From the NCBI GenBank assembly GCA_016722505.1, contig JADKJH010000001.1, positions 124,001-188,000 of the forward strand: a stretch of 64,000 nt of DNA, written 5' to 3'. The number at the start of each line of letters is the position of its first letter. The stretch's first letter is position 1. Position numbers and translations under genes: made by a program. The notes beneath the pieces are model-generated. The model was not told the origin of the DNA, searched no databases, and worked only from the letters and a program-made list of their open reading frames with translations. This stretch comes from Holophagaceae bacterium (GTDB lineage Bacteria > Acidobacteriota > Holophagae > Holophagales > Holophagaceae). Below are positions 44,896 through 54,360 of the stretch, one piece after another.

Positions 44896-47800
44896 ACATC
44901 TCCGCCCCGTTCATCCGCCGCCCGGTAGCCACTACGCTCCTGACCGTCGCGTTGGCCCTGCTGGGGGCCATCGCCTACCAGTTCCTCCCGGTATCGCCGC
45001 TGCCCCAGGTGGAGTTCCCCACCATCCAGGTGCAGGCGGGGTTGCCGGGCGCGAGCCCGGAGACCATGGCATCGTCGGTGGCCACGCCGCTGGAGCGCCA
45101 GTTCGGACGCATCGCGGGCGTGACCGAAATGACCTCCGCCAGCTCCCTGGGCGGCACCAACATCACCCTGCAGTTCGATCTGAGCCGCAGCATCGACGCC
45201 GCCGCCCGCGACGTCCAGGCGGCCATCAACGCAGCCCGGGGCGATCTGCCCGCCAACCTGCCCAACAACCCGTCCTACCGCAAGGTCAACCCGGCGGATT
45301 CCCCGGTCTTGATGCTGGTGCTGACCTCGAAGATCATCCCTCGCGAACGCATGTACGACATCGCGTCCACGGTGTTGCAGCAAAAGCTTTCCCAAGTGAA
45401 GGGCGTGGGCCAGGTGTTCGTGTGGGGCGGCGCGCTTCCGGCCGTGCGGGTGGATGTGAATCCCGTCGCCCTCAACAGCAACGGCCTCTCGCTGGAGGAT
45501 GTCCGCTTCGCCATCAACGCCGCCAACATCAACCGGCCCAAAGGCGATCTTTCCACGCCGGCGACCACCTGGTCCCTCGCCACCACGGACCAGCTCAAGA
45601 CTGCTTCCGAATACCAGAACCTCATTCTCCGCTACAAGAGCGGCGCTGCCCTCCGGCTCGCCGACGTCGCCCGGGTCACGGATTCCGTGGAGAACATCCA
45701 GAACGCCGCCCTGTCCAACGGTGTGCCCGCCATCATCGTGCCCATCTTCCGGCAGCCGGATGCGAACATCATCGAAACCGTGGACCGGGTGCGGGCGGTG
45801 CTTCCCGAGATGCAGGCCTTCCTGCCGCCGGCCATGGAACTCCATGTGCTCATCGACACCACCCGCACCATCCGCACCTCCGTGCGGGATGTCCAGCGGG
45901 CCTTGATGATCTCCATCTCCCTGGTCATCCTCGTGGTGTTCATCTTCCTCCGCAGCGTGCGCTCCACGCTCATTCCCAGCGTGGCGGTGCCCATCTCGCT
46001 CATCGGCACCTTCGGCGTGATGTACTTGCTGGGCTACACCATCGACAACTTGTCGCTCATGGCCCTCACCGTCGCCACAGGCTTCGTGGTGGATGACGCC
46101 ATCGTGGTGGTGGAGAACATCACGCGGCATCTCGAAGCCGGGATGGAGCCCATGGAGGCCGCCCTCCACGGCGCCAAGGAGATCGGTTTCACCGTCATCT
46201 CCATCAGCACGTCCCTTATCGCGGTCTTTATTCCCATCCTGCTGATGGGCGGCATCGTGGGCCGGCTCTTCCGGGAATTCGCGGTCACGCTCTCCGTGGC
46301 CATCGTGATCTCCATGGTGGTGTCGCTCACCACCACGCCGATGATGTGTTCGCGGCTGCTCAGGCCCCACCGCACCGAGACCCACGGGAAGGTGTTCCAG
46401 GCCACCGAGCGGGTTTTCCAATGGATCATGGGGCACTACAAGACATCGCTGGCCTGGGTGCTCCGCCACCAGAAGGCGACCCTGGCCGTCGCCATCGGCA
46501 CCGCGTTCGCGACGGTGATCCTCTACATCGTGATCCCCAAGGGCTTCTTTCCACAGCAGGACACGGGCCGCATCAACGGTTCCATCCAGGCCGCGCAGGA
46601 TATCTCCTTCCGCAGCCTGGAACGGATCATGACGGAGTTCGTGGAGATCGTGCAGAAGGATCCTTCCGTGGAGAATGTCACTGCCTTCGTGGGCGGCGGC
46701 AACACTGGCCGCATGTTCTCGTCCCTGAAACCCCTTGAGCAGCGGAAGGACCGGGAGAACGCCGACCAGGTCATCGCGCGGCTCCGCAGCAAGACCGCCC
46801 ACATCCCCGGCGCCAGCCTTTTCATGCAGCCGGTGCAGGATCTCCGCATCGGCGGCCGGCCCGGCAGCGCCCAGTACCAGTACACGCTCCAGGGCGATGA
46901 TGCGCGGGAACTCTTCGAGTGGGCGCCCAAGGTCATGCAGAAGCTGCGCACCCTGCCCGAAGTGACCGATGTGAATTCGGACCTTCAGAACAAGGGGCTC
47001 GAAGCCTCCCTGGTCATAGACCGCGCCACGGCGGCCCGCCTGGGCATCTCCACCCAGGCCATCGACAACACGCTGTACGACGCCTTCGGCCAGCGCTTTG
47101 TGTCCACCACCTACACCCAATTGAACCAGTACCACGTGGTGATGGAGGTGGACGATCCCTTCATGCAGACGCCCGAAGGGTTGCGCAGCATCTACGTCCG
47201 CTCCAACGAAGGAAAGCTCGTGCCCTTAGGCGCCTTCACCACCCTGGAGCGTCGCAATACTGCGCTCTCCGTGAACCACCAGGGCCAGTTGCCCTCGGTC
47301 ACGCTTTCCTTCAACCTGCCATCAGGCGTGGCCCTTGGCGACGCGGTGACCGCCATCGACAAAGCCGAACAATCCATCCGCCTGCCCGGCACCATCCGCG
47401 GCAGCTACATGGGCACGGCCCAGGCCTTCAAGGCTTCCCTGGCGAACCAGCCCCTGCTGCTGCTGGCGGCCTTCCTGGTGGTCTACATCGTGCTGGGCGT
47501 CCTCTATGAAAGCCTGATCCATCCGTTCACCATCCTGACCACGCTGCCCTCGGCGGGTGTGGGCGCCCTGCTGGCCCTGCTGGCCTTCCGCACCGAATTG
47601 AGCGTCATCGCCTTCATCGGCATCATTCTGCTCATCGGCATCGTGAAGAAGAACGCCATCCTGATGATCGACTTCGCCATCGAGGTGGAACGCCGTGAAG
47701 GCAAGACCCCCGAAGAAGCCATCTTCCAGGCCTGCCTGTTGCGCTTCCGCCCCATCACCATGACCACCATGGCGGCGATGCTGGGCGGCCTGCCCCTAGC

Positions 47801-47978
47801 CATCGGCATGGGCACCGGCGCCGAACTGCGCCGCCCCCTGGGCATCGCCATTGTGGGCGGCCTGCTGTTCAGTCAGCTGCTCACACTCTACACCACGCCC
47901 GTCATTTACCTATACATGGATCGCTTGCGCCATCGCTGGACCCGTTGGACCCGCAGGCGCGGCAAGGCTGTCGCATAG
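44892..47978 (+). CDS. mdtC: RND multidrug transporter subunit MdtC-like
   Basis: A 1028-residue RND permease related to the preceding gene. The Asp pair (ATGFVVDDAIVVVENI) and Lys (IGIVKKNAILMIDF) are intact. Start GTG at 44892 overlaps the mdtB stop (GTGA). The operon order adaptor, B, C is the MdtABC arrangement. A large open frame on the opposite strand is only a by-product of the high GC third positions. Confidence 0.9.
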   Translation: MNISAPFIRRPVATTLLTVALALLGAIAYQFLPVSPLPQVEFPTIQVQAGLPGASPETMASSVATPLERQFGRIAGVTEMTSASSLGGTNITLQFDLSRSIDAAARDVQAAINAARGDLPANLPNNPSYRKVNPADSPVLMLVLTSKIIPRERMYDIASTVLQQKLSQVKGVGQVFVWGGALPAVRVDVNPVALNSNGLSLEDVRFAINAANINRPKGDLSTPATTWSLATTDQLKTASEYQNLILRYKSGAALRLADVARVTDSVENIQNAALSNGVPAIIVPIFRQPDANIIETVDRVRAVLPEMQAFLPPAMELHVLIDTTRTIRTSVRDVQRALMISISLVILVVFIFLRSVRSTLIPSVAVPISLIGTFGVMYLLGYTIDNLSLMALTVATGFVVDDAIVVVENITRHLEAGMEPMEAALHGAKEIGFTVISISTSLIAVFIPILLMGGIVGRLFREFAVTLSVAIVISMVVSLTTTPMMCSRLLRPHRTETHGKVFQATERVFQWIMGHYKTSLAWVLRHQKATLAVAIGTAFATVILYIVIPKGFFPQQDTGRINGSIQAAQDISFRSLERIMTEFVEIVQKDPSVENVTAFVGGGNTGRMFSSLKPLEQRKDRENADQVIARLRSKTAHIPGASLFMQPVQDLRIGGRPGSAQYQYTLQGDDARELFEWAPKVMQKLRTLPEVTDVNSDLQNKGLEASLVIDRATAARLGISTQAIDNTLYDAFGQRFVSTTYTQLNQYHVVMEVDDPFMQTPEGLRSIYVRSNEGKLVPLGAFTTLERRNTALSVNHQGQLPSVTLSFNLPSGVALGDAVTAIDKAEQSIRLPGTIRGSYMGTAQAFKASLANQPLLLLAAFLVVYIVLGVLYESLIHPFTILTTLPSAGVGALLALLAFRTELSVIAFIGIILLIGIVKKNAILMIDFAIEVERREGKTPEEAIFQACLLRFRPITMTTMAAMLGGLPLAIGMGTGAELRRPLGIAIVGGLLFSQLLTLYTTPVIYLYMDRLRHRWTRWTRRRGKAVA

Positions 47979-48012
47979 CACGATGCCTGCCCGATCAATC
48001 CATCAATCTCCA

Positions 48013-49086
48013 TCAATCCGCTTTCACCGCCCAGCGCAATTTTGCGGAGCTGGATCGGGGATTGTCCCTCCGCTCCTCGAAAGAAGCCCGGATGGGTTCC
48101 TGGGCCACGCTGGAATAGATTCCTTCCCGATGGCCACGTTGGAAGGCTTTCTTCACGCGGCGGTCCTCTCCGGAATGGAAGGTGAGGATGGCCACCCTGG
48201 CTCCTGGTTTCAAACAGTTGGGGAGATAGGCTAGAAATTGATCCAGCACCTTGAACTCGTCGTTCACGGCAATTCTCAGGGCCTGGAAGGTGCGCTGCAG
48301 CGTCCCCCGGGTGTCCTCTTCCAGGGTGTCGGCAGGACACTCTTCCCGCGCCACCCGGCGCACCAGCTCCGCAAGGTGGGTGGTGGTGAGGATGGGCTTC
48401 TTGCTGACTTCCGAGACGATGGCGCGGGCCAAAGCTTCAGCCATGGGTTCGTCAGAATTCTCCTGGAACAATGCCGCTAGATCTGATTGATCCAGGCTCT
48501 GCAGCAGTGCCGACGCAGCACACCCCCGTTGAGGATTCAAGCGCAAATCCAGCGGACCCTCGGCCTTGTAGGTGAAGCCTCGGGCGGGGTTGTCAATCTG
48601 CATGGAGGACACACCTAAATCCGCCAGCACAAGATCAAAACCTTCACCAATGTCGGCCTTCAAATGCGGCAGTCCTGCGAAATTCATGCGTCGCACAATC
48701 AGCGCATCTTCGCCAAAACCGGCAGCACGCAGTCGAGCTTCGGTGCGGGGTAGTTCGATGGGATCCACATCCAGCGCGAAAAGACGACCGCCGGGCAGCA
48801 GGTGTTGCAGGATTTCCGACGCGTGGCCGCCGAAGCCCAAGGTGGCGTCCAGGCCAGTTTCTCCGGCTTTGGGCGCAAGAATCTTCAGAATCTCCCGAAC
48901 GCAAATAGGGCGGTGGGTGCCCGCAGGCGTCTGCCCTCGCGCTCGGACCTTTTGCTGTTCGGCGCCATGGGCATCGGGATTCAGTTCTTTGTACTTGTCC
49001 TGGAAACGGCGAGGATTGGCGCCCTTGTAGCGCACCCTGCGTTTGTGGGGTTGGATCTCATCGGCCATGACCTGATTGTCTCCCAA
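48013..49086 (-). CDS. rsmH: 16S rRNA (cytosine1402-N4)-methyltransferase RsmH
   Basis: A 357-residue protein, the usual size being 300-320 plus an N-terminal basic extension of about 50 residues. THRPICVREILKILAPKAGE, DATLGFGGHASEILQHLLPG (SAM loop), LADLGVSSMQIDNPARGFTY and RTFQALRIAVNDEFKVLDQF are diagnostic, as is ILTFHSGEDRRVKKAFQRG. It modifies the P-site region of 16S rRNA. M1 or M7 (49068) may be the start. It is convergent with mdtC. Confidence 0.95.
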   Translation of the reverse strand: MGDNQVMADEIQPHKRRVRYKGANPRRFQDKYKELNPDAHGAEQQKVRARGQTPAGTHRPICVREILKILAPKAGETGLDATLGFGGHASEILQHLLPGGRLFALDVDPIELPRTEARLRAAGFGEDALIVRRMNFAGLPHLKADIGEGFDLVLADLGVSSMQIDNPARGFTYKAEGPLDLRLNPQRGCAASALLQSLDQSDLAALFQENSDEPMAEALARAIVSEVSKKPILTTTHLAELVRRVAREECPADTLEEDTRGTLQRTFQALRIAVNDEFKVLDQFLAYLPNCLKPGARVAILTFHSGEDRRVKKAFQRGHREGIYSSVAQEPIRASFEERRDNPRSSSAKLRWAVKAD

Positions 49087-49105
49087 GGCAAGGGCGGATT
49101 GGAGA

Positions 49106-49897
49106 TCAGGCTTTCGTCGCCCACAAGACCAGGTCGGAAGCCTCAGGGCTCCAGGGAAGGCCAGTCATGCTGCCAAAGGTTTCGCGCACCTCGAAACCAG
49201 CGGCGCGGAGAGGCCCCTCAAGCTCAGAGCGCCTCCAGCCTCGAAGCTGGACATTTTGCGCGGAGATCAGCTCCAGAGGCGGTTCCAATCCTGGGCGGTA
49301 GCGAAGGGTGGCGGGAGTGAAGATCAGCGTTCCATCAGGCTTTGGGGTCATCAGGCGCATGAAGATTGTTTCTTCGCCTTCAGCCACACCAGGGCGCAAG
49401 GCGAGGGGAAATGTCCGCTCGCCGCGGTCCAGAATCCGATCGTAATTCAGCAGCTGCAGCAGGAACGGCGCGCCCGAAACCAAGCGGCTGGCCAGTCCAG
49501 TGAAGAACCGCTGCAGGACGTCGAGTTCCCTGAGGTGAGGCAGTGTATTCCCAAGGCAGATGGCACCTCCGTAACCGTCTGGGACAAGAGCCACGAGGGA
49601 CGCAAGATCGCCCTGGACATAGCGCGGGTCCGAGGCATCTCCTTCGTCGGAATCTACCTCGGAAGCGGCTTGGATCTGCGCCTCGGAGGCATCCACCCCG
49701 GTTACACCGAATCCAAGCGAACGGAGGAAACGGCTGTGTTCCCCCGTGCCACAGCCAAGGTCAAGGACCTTCTTGATGGGAGCCGTCCCCAGCACCCGCT
49801 CGATGAACGGCGCCTCTCGGCGCAGGCGCTCGGGCCAAGCGATGAGCCCGCGGTACTGGATCTGACCATAAGCATCCTCAGGTTTTCCGTTCTCCAC
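49106..49897 (-). CDS. Class I SAM-dependent methyltransferase
   Basis: 263 residues from GTG 49897, which has GGAGG at four bases; an ATG at 49918 is the alternative. VLDLGCGTGEHSRFLRSLGF is motif I, GVDASEAQIQ motif post I, YVQGDLASLVALVPDGYGGA motif II and ICLGNTLPHL motif IV. Substrate unknown. It is 19 bases from the downstream rsmH gene, so they may share a transcript. Glycogen phosphorylase ends 74 bases upstream on the same strand. Confidence 0.75.
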   Translation of the reverse strand: MENGKPEDAYGQIQYRGLIAWPERLRREAPFIERVLGTAPIKKVLDLGCGTGEHSRFLRSLGFGVTGVDASEAQIQAASEVDSDEGDASDPRYVQGDLASLVALVPDGYGGAICLGNTLPHLRELDVLQRFFTGLASRLVSGAPFLLQLLNYDRILDRGERTFPLALRPGVAEGEETIFMRLMTPKPDGTLIFTPATLRYRPGLEPPLELISAQNVQLRGWRRSELEGPLRAAGFEVRETFGSMTGLPWSPEASDLVLWATKA

Positions 49898-49970
49898 GGT
49901 GCCTCCATGGCAGAGCATAGCCCGTCCACAAGTTTGCTCAGGTCTTCAGGTCCGCACTCCAAATGGCTGA

Positions 49971-52460
49971 TTACCGCGCCGGGATATTCACTGGTTCCAC
50001 TTTCCAGATTTCTCGGCAATAGTCGCGGATGGAGCGGTCCGATGAAAAGTAACCCATCCGCGCCACGGTCTGGACAGCGCGGCGGGTCCAGGCCTCGGTG
50101 TCGCAATAGGCGATGGACACACGTTCCTCCGCTTCCACATAGGCGCGGTAATCGCTGAGCACCATGTATTCATCATGTTCGAGGAGCGAACGAATCAGGG
50201 GCGCATACCGTTCACGGTCGCCACCGGAAAGTTGACCTGACCCGATCAAGTCGAGGGCCGCCCGCAACTCCGCATCGCTCTCGGCCAATTCCCAGGGGCG
50301 GTAACCGGCCGCCTTCCTCTCCCGCACCTCGTCCGCCCTGAGCCCGAACAAGTAGAAATTATCCGCGCCCACATGCTCGCGGATTTCCACGTTCGCGCCA
50401 TCGAGGGTGCCAATGGTCAAGGCCCCGTTCAAAGACTGCTTCATGTTGCCTGTTCCGGACGCTTCTTTTCCTGCGGTGGAAATTTGCACCGACAAGTCGG
50501 CCGCAGGATAAATGCGTTCGGCGATTTTCACATTGAAATCGGGCACGAACAGCACCGAGATCCACTGCCGCACATCAGGATCAAGCCGAGCCCAATCCGC
50601 GACATCGTGGATCAAGCGGATCACGAGCTTGGCCATGAAGTAGCCCGGAGCAGCCTTCCCCGCGAATAAAAAGGTCCGCCGGGTCTCTGGCAGAACGCCA
50701 GCTTGGATGCGCAGGCAGGAGGTGACGACGTGCAGCAAATTCAGAACCTGCCGCTTGTATTCATGGATCCGCTTCACCTGCACGCTCAGCAATGTTTTCG
50801 GATCCAGATCCAGCCCTGTGGCCAGGTTCACATGCTCTGCCAGCAAGCGTTTGTTCTCATGTTTGACACGGCGGAAAGCAGCCCTGAAGGCAGCATCGTT
50901 CGCCAGCGGTTCGAGTTTGCTCAAGTGATCGAGGTTGACCTGCCAGCCGTCGCCGATGGCATCTGTGATCAACCCGGCCAGGCCCGGATTGGCCAAGGCC
51001 AGGAAACGCCGTGGCGTGATCCCGTTGGTCACGTTGGAGAATCGCGCTGGGTACATCTCCGCGAAATCCTTGAGAACGGTTTCCTTCAACAGCCTGGAGT
51101 GCATGTCCGCGACGCCGTTGATCGTATGGCACCCCACGCAGGCGACATGCGCCATGCGGACATAGCGCTCGCCACGCTCGTCCACCAGGGACATCCGCCC
51201 GACACGGGTTTCGTCCCCTGGATATTTACTGCGCACGACCGACAAAAATCTCTGGTTGATCTCGAACACGATCTCAAGATGGCGCGGCAGCAAGCTCCCG
51301 AACAAGGGTAGCCCCCAGGTTTCCAGCGCCTCGGGCAACAGGGTGTGATTCGTATATCCGAACGACTTCACCGTGATGGCCCAAGCTTCTTCCCACCCCA
51401 AGTCGTACTCGTCCACCAGGATCCGCATGAGTTCCAGCACCGCCAGCGCCGGATGCGTGTCGTTGAGTTGGATCGCGTATTTTTCGTGGAGGTGGTGGAT
51501 GGACGGCGCACGCTGCAGATGGATGCGGATCATGTCTCTCAGTGAACACGCCACCAGCAGGTACTGCTGCTCCAGCCGGAGTTGTCGGCCAGAAAGCGCG
51601 ACATCGTTCGGGTACAGCACCTTCGAGATGGTTTCGCTCCGCACCTTGTCTTCCACCGCGCGGTAGTAGTCGCCTGCGTTGAAGGCCTGGAAGTCGAAGG
51701 CTTCCGAAGCGACCGCGTGCCAGAGCCGGAGGAAATTCGCGGTTTCCGTGCCATAACCGAGCACCGGCGTATCGTAGGGTATCCCATTGACCATGCGCGC
51801 TGGCGTCCATTTCACGCGGAATCGCCCGTGTTCATCCGTGTAGTGGTGGGTAGCCCCTCCAAAACCCACGGGATGGAGAATTTGCGGGCGTGGGATCTCC
51901 CATGGATTGCCGTAGCGCAACCACTTGTCGGCGAGTTCGATCTGTTGCCCATTCTGGATCTTCTGATCGAAGATGCCGTATTCGTACCGGATGCCGTAGC
52001 CGATGGCTGGAATGCTCAGCGTCGCGAGCGAGTCCATGTAACAAGCTGCCAAACGGCCAAGCCCGCCGTTGCCAAGTCCCGGTTCTTCTTCGTGGGCCAG
52101 CAGGGCGTCCAAGGACAGATTCAATGGCTTGAGGGCTTCGCGGACTGCGTCTTCGATCCGAAGGCAAAGAACGTTGTTGCCCAACTGAGGCCCGAGCAGA
52201 AACTCCGCGGACAGGTACGCCACGGTGCGGCTGCCTTCTTCGAAGTACGTCCTCGCCGTGCGTGTCCAGCGTGAGAGCAAGCGGTCCCGCACCACATAGG
52301 CCAGCGCAAGATAGTGGTCGTTGAGAGTAGCAACGGCCGGGAACTTGGCTTGCTGATAGAACAATTTTTCGATGAAGTCGCGGCGCAGCGAATCCGCATC
52401 GACAGGTATGACCGCATCATCGAAACCGACACGTGTGGAAAGGAGAGGCGGACCATCCAT
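49971..52460 (-). CDS. glgP: Glycogen/starch phosphorylase
   Basis: 829 residues from ATG 52460 with GGAGG; the frame extends 101 codons further without a good start. TVAYLSAEFLLGPQLGNNVL, GNGGLGRLAACYMDSLATLS, and the PLP lysine region ISTAGKEASGTGNMKQSLNG (Lys in GNMK) define the family. It splits alpha-1,4-glucan with phosphate to glucose 1-phosphate. Usual length about 800-840. Divergent from the TolB-like/TPR gene over 270 bases. Confidence 0.95.
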   Translation of the reverse strand: MDGPPLLSTRVGFDDAVIPVDADSLRRDFIEKLFYQQAKFPAVATLNDHYLALAYVVRDRLLSRWTRTARTYFEEGSRTVAYLSAEFLLGPQLGNNVLCLRIEDAVREALKPLNLSLDALLAHEEEPGLGNGGLGRLAACYMDSLATLSIPAIGYGIRYEYGIFDQKIQNGQQIELADKWLRYGNPWEIPRPQILHPVGFGGATHHYTDEHGRFRVKWTPARMVNGIPYDTPVLGYGTETANFLRLWHAVASEAFDFQAFNAGDYYRAVEDKVRSETISKVLYPNDVALSGRQLRLEQQYLLVACSLRDMIRIHLQRAPSIHHLHEKYAIQLNDTHPALAVLELMRILVDEYDLGWEEAWAITVKSFGYTNHTLLPEALETWGLPLFGSLLPRHLEIVFEINQRFLSVVRSKYPGDETRVGRMSLVDERGERYVRMAHVACVGCHTINGVADMHSRLLKETVLKDFAEMYPARFSNVTNGITPRRFLALANPGLAGLITDAIGDGWQVNLDHLSKLEPLANDAAFRAAFRRVKHENKRLLAEHVNLATGLDLDPKTLLSVQVKRIHEYKRQVLNLLHVVTSCLRIQAGVLPETRRTFLFAGKAAPGYFMAKLVIRLIHDVADWARLDPDVRQWISVLFVPDFNVKIAERIYPAADLSVQISTAGKEASGTGNMKQSLNGALTIGTLDGANVEIREHVGADNFYLFGLRADEVRERKAAGYRPWELAESDAELRAALDLIGSGQLSGGDRERYAPLIRSLLEHDEYMVLSDYRAYVEAEERVSIAYCDTEAWTRRAVQTVARMGYFSSDRSIRDYCREIWKVEPVNIPAR

Positions 52461-52729
52461 GGTTTCCTCCGCAGAAGGGGGCTTTGACCGCCGAGTGTAC
52501 GCCTGCCCTGGCAGGACTGGATGCGCAAACATCAAATGCGCAGGATTGTGCTGGACCGCACCAGTTACCGGGCTTGCCGCACAAAAGCGCCAAGAGCGCC
52601 AAGGCAGAGTCCGTACACCAACTGAAGGCCCTTGCGCGAACAGGCGTCTACCCCATGTTGGATACCATCCCCAAAGTGATCCTTGGGTGTCAGTCCGGAT
52701 TTCATCGGCAACCGTCCGGGAGGTGGAGA

Positions 52730-54085
52730 ATGCCAATGCGGCTAGGAAAGTCCTTGCAGGCAAAGAGATCTACAGCCCTGAAAAGAACGCTGGTCCATCC
52801 GGAATCGCGGAAAGGCCTGCCTTCGGTGGCCGTCTTGCCTTTTCTCGACTTGCGCCAGGACACCATTGACGCCTACCTCAGCGAAGGCCTGGCCGAGGAG
52901 GTTCTGCAGGCCTTGAACCAGATAGAGGATCTCCGGGTGATATCCAGGACAACCTCGTTTCTCTTTGGGGGGTCAGACCTGCCATTGGCGGAGATAGGTC
53001 GCCGCCTTCATGCGAATGCCATTCTGGGGGGCTCCCTCCTGAAACGAGAGCATCTCCTGACCCTGAAAGCTGAGTTGCTGGAAGTTGCATCCGACCGGCT
53101 GCTCTGGTCCAAGTCCTACGATTTCGATCGCAAGGACCTCTTCGCGGCCCTGGAGGATATCGTCGCGTGCGTTGCCTCCGCCTTGCACCTGACCGCCTTC
53201 ATCAAGCCAAGGCATGCGGTGGATCTGGAGGCCTATGAGTACTACCTGAAGGGCCGGCAATACTACTTCCGGTTCAACCGCCACGGTATGGGCTTCGCCG
53301 CTGAGATGTTCCGGCACGCCCTGGACATCGACCCGAACTATGCCTCGGCCTGGGCGGGCCTGGGCAACTGCGCAGCTTATTCGTACATCTACATCGATCG
53401 CACCGCATCTCAACGGGAACTTGCCGAATCCTGCAGCCAGAAGGCTTTGGAATTGGATCCCGACCTTGCCGAAGCCCACACCTCCCGGGGTGTAGCGCTT
53501 TCTGCCGCTGGAAGGGCGGAAGAAGCCGAAGCAGCCTTCGAAAAGGCACTCTGCCTGGATCCCAGCCTATACGAAGGGGCCTATTTCTACGCCCGGCATT
53601 GCTTGGCCGCGGGCAAACCGGAAATGGCCATCCAGTTCTTCGAATGGGCCGCAGTCCTGCGACCCGAGGATTTCCAAGCGATTTTGCTGGTGGCCCAGGT
53701 CTATCACAGCCTTGGCGTGGAGGATGAAGCGGAGAGCGCCCGAAGGAAAGGCTTGGCCCTGGTGGAGCAACGCCTGGAACGCGCTCCGGATGATGTGCGG
53801 GCCCGTTACCTGGGAGCCAATGCCCTTGTGGCCCTGGGAGAGCGGGAAAAGGGTCTGGCCTGGGCCCGAATGGCCCGGAGCATGGATCCAAACGATCCCA
53901 TGCTTCTCTACAATCTGGGTTGCATCCATGCGCTGGCCGGTGATGTCGAAGAGGCCCTGGACTGTCTGGACATAGCGGTTGCCGGGGGCCTCTCCCAAAA
54001 GAATTGGATCCTTCATGACGGCGATCTGGATGCCATCCGTTCCCACCCGCGTTATCAAGGGTTGATAGCTTTGATGGAGAGCTGA
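52730..54085 (+). CDS. TolB-like N-domain plus TPR protein
   Basis: 451 residues from ATG 52730, which has a strong GGGAGGTGGAG site. Residues about 27-135 resemble the N-terminal domain found before TPRs in adenylate-cyclase-type regulators: GLPSVAVLPFLDLRQDTIDA, YLSEGLAEEVLQALNQIEDL, RVISRTTSFLF. Residues about 180-440 hold at least six TPRs (for example YASAWAGLGNCAAYSYIYID and ALSAAGRAEEAEAAFEKALC). No kinase or cyclase catalytic domain is present. A scaffold role is likely; partners unknown. A perfect hairpin follows downstream. Confidence 0.7.
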   Translation: MPMRLGKSLQAKRSTALKRTLVHPESRKGLPSVAVLPFLDLRQDTIDAYLSEGLAEEVLQALNQIEDLRVISRTTSFLFGGSDLPLAEIGRRLHANAILGGSLLKREHLLTLKAELLEVASDRLLWSKSYDFDRKDLFAALEDIVACVASALHLTAFIKPRHAVDLEAYEYYLKGRQYYFRFNRHGMGFAAEMFRHALDIDPNYASAWAGLGNCAAYSYIYIDRTASQRELAESCSQKALELDPDLAEAHTSRGVALSAAGRAEEAEAAFEKALCLDPSLYEGAYFYARHCLAAGKPEMAIQFFEWAAVLRPEDFQAILLVAQVYHSLGVEDEAESARRKGLALVEQRLERAPDDVRARYLGANALVALGEREKGLAWARMARSMDPNDPMLLYNLGCIHALAGDVEEALDCLDIAVAGGLSQKNWILHDGDLDAIRSHPRYQGLIALMES

Positions 54086-54158
54086 AGGGATCCATAGCAC
54101 AGCTGTCCGGCTGGGTTTCCCGTTCCCCAGCCCATGGTGGCAACCTTGCCACACAAGA

Positions 54159-54189
54159 CGCGGTGTCCGGGCTTTGCCCGGACACCGCG
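54159..54189 (+). terminator. Perfect 13-bp hairpin after the TPR gene
   Basis: Arms CGCGGTGTCCGGG and CCCGGACACCGCG around CTTTG. It is very stable but no T-run follows, so it may terminate poorly or protect the RNA end. Distance from the TPR gene stop is 74 bases. Confidence 0.55.
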
Positions 54190-54311
54190 TGGGGAGCACG
54201 AGGGGGACGCAGAGGAAGCGAAGCGACCGGGCGGTCCCCCTCGTTCATGACAGATCTTGCCTTTGGGCAACCGCCGCCCGCCGATAGACTAGAGGATTCG
54301 CCCCAAGGCGA

Positions 54312-54336
54312 GGATTCCCCTGCTAGACGGGAATCC
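54312..54336 (+). promoter_or_regulatory. Hairpin in the leader of the ABC-F gene
   Basis: Arms GGATTCCC and GGGAATCC with a 9-base loop end 24 bases before the ATG of the ABC-F gene. Genes for antibiotic-resistance ABC-F proteins are often controlled by leader attenuation; here no leader peptide is obvious, so the link is inference. Confidence 0.35.
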
Positions 54337-54360
54337 CGCACCCGGCCCGGCTGGAGTCCC

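Noticed and set aside
44796..47135. 779-codon open frame antisense to mdtC
   Set aside because: It mirrors a well-conserved RND pump gene with GC-rich third positions; its His/Gly/Asp-rich product has no domain and no start signal.
49076..50158. 360-codon plus-strand frame over the methyltransferase and glgP ends
   Set aside because: Antisense to two recognisable genes.
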